Assembly: GCA_023436715.1 (NCBI GenBank)
Contig: JAEZIJ010000105.1
Span: 1 to 14,352, forward strand
Direction: 5' to 3'
Source of the DNA: Acidobacteriota bacterium
Lineage (GTDB): Bacteria; Acidobacteriota; Terriglobia; Bryobacterales; Bryobacteraceae
DNA: 14,352 nt
The position numbers and the translations under genes were made by a program. Position 1 is the first letter of the stretch. Every line of letters starts with the position of its first letter. A model generated the notes under the pieces. The model did not search any database. It was given only the letters and a program-made list of their open reading frames with translations, and had not been told where the DNA came from. Of this stretch, positions 14,111-14,352 are shown one piece after another.

Positions 14111-14352
14111 CGGGTTACACCTCTATGCAGGTTCAGATTCCTCAAGCAGACTAAGACGCTACTCTGTCCTGTTCTGTTCCCTGAATCTGCCATGGTATCG
14201 CACGGGCGGCGCTCCTGACTTGCGCCCCCTGTCAAGCCAAATAACGAGGTGACCGAAACGGGGGTTGTTGAGCCACGTAAAAACATGACCGAACGCGCCG
14301 GCGTTTTCTCCTCTCGGTAAAGTGAAATCGATTCCCTGGGGAGTCGCGCTCC
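14111..14352. other. right-edge intergenic region, no gene
   Basis: No credible protein gene is seen between the efflux-protein start and the window edge. On the minus strand a perfect TTGACA (14235-14230) lies 119 nt upstream of the efflux start, but no -10 box stands at the right spacing; TACCAT (14197-14192) is 32 nt away. The efflux promoter is presumably in this stretch. Short direct repeats at 14250-14295 are listed separately. Confidence 0.4.
14250..14295. repeat. short direct repeats, possible mobile-element remnant
   Basis: TGACCGAAACG (14250-14260) and TGACCGAACG (14286-14295) share the 8-mer TGACCGAA, with a 36-nt period. The arrangement recalls the paired end repeats at 78-120 but is shorter, and the sequences differ. 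It could be a degraded element end, a regulator-binding pair or chance. Confidence 0.25.

Noticed and set aside
14192..14235. TTGACA plus TACCAT as a sigma-70 promoter for the efflux gene
   Set aside because: The boxes are 32 nt apart on the minus strand, far from the 16-18 nt required, and the sequence at correct spacing is GC-rich.

Overview
The window is a GC-rich chromosomal segment that looks acidobacterial, most likely the Bryobacterales/Solibacteraceae group. This assignment is an inference from gene style, from a secreted protein whose domain I recall as common in that group, and from palindromic intergenic repeats of the kind scattered through such genomes. No marker gene is present to prove it. 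Twelve-odd protein genes are supported; there are no rRNA, tRNA or CRISPR features.

Left edge (1-334): a possible last fragment of an insertion-sequence transposase, two direct copies of an 18-nt IS-end-like motif, then a partial copy of a dispersed palindromic repeat. Region 335-4546 (+): a two-gene operon of a GH63/MGH1-like glucosidase and a GH13 alpha-amylase-family enzyme. Both lack signal peptides, so intracellular glucoside turnover is likely. Region 4547-4840: a convergent intergenic spacer packed with hairpins, including a complete copy of the palindromic repeat.

Region 4841-6267 (-): a HAD-family phosphatase gene overlapping by GTGA with a lipoprotein gene that encodes a shrunken, apparently catalytically dead amidohydrolase-like protein. 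A 26-nt gap separates the HAD gene from a divergent + strand run (6294-10040). That run holds a macro-domain (ADP-ribose-binding) protein, a 167-residue protein of unknown family, a secreted protein with Gly/Trp/Arg repeats, and an ABC-2 exporter (ATPase plus permease). Gaps in this run are 5, 18 and 5 nt and a 4-nt overlap, so it reads as one operon.

Region 10077-14110 (-): a TolC-family outer-membrane efflux protein gene followed 59 nt later by a membrane-anchored hybrid histidine kinase (PAS, HisKA, HATPase, degenerate receiver, canonical receiver). The ribosome-binding site of the kinase lies in a 9-bp hairpin. The efflux/kinase pair converges on the ABC exporter operon. The right edge (14111-14352) has no gene and carries another pair of short direct repeats that could be a degraded mobile-element end.

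The best candidates for something undescribed are the macro-domain/secreted protein/ABC-exporter operon, the dead amidohydrolase lipoprotein coupled to a HAD phosphatase, and the structured intergenic repeats. I did not find a complete, clearly recognisable new defence or mobile system.
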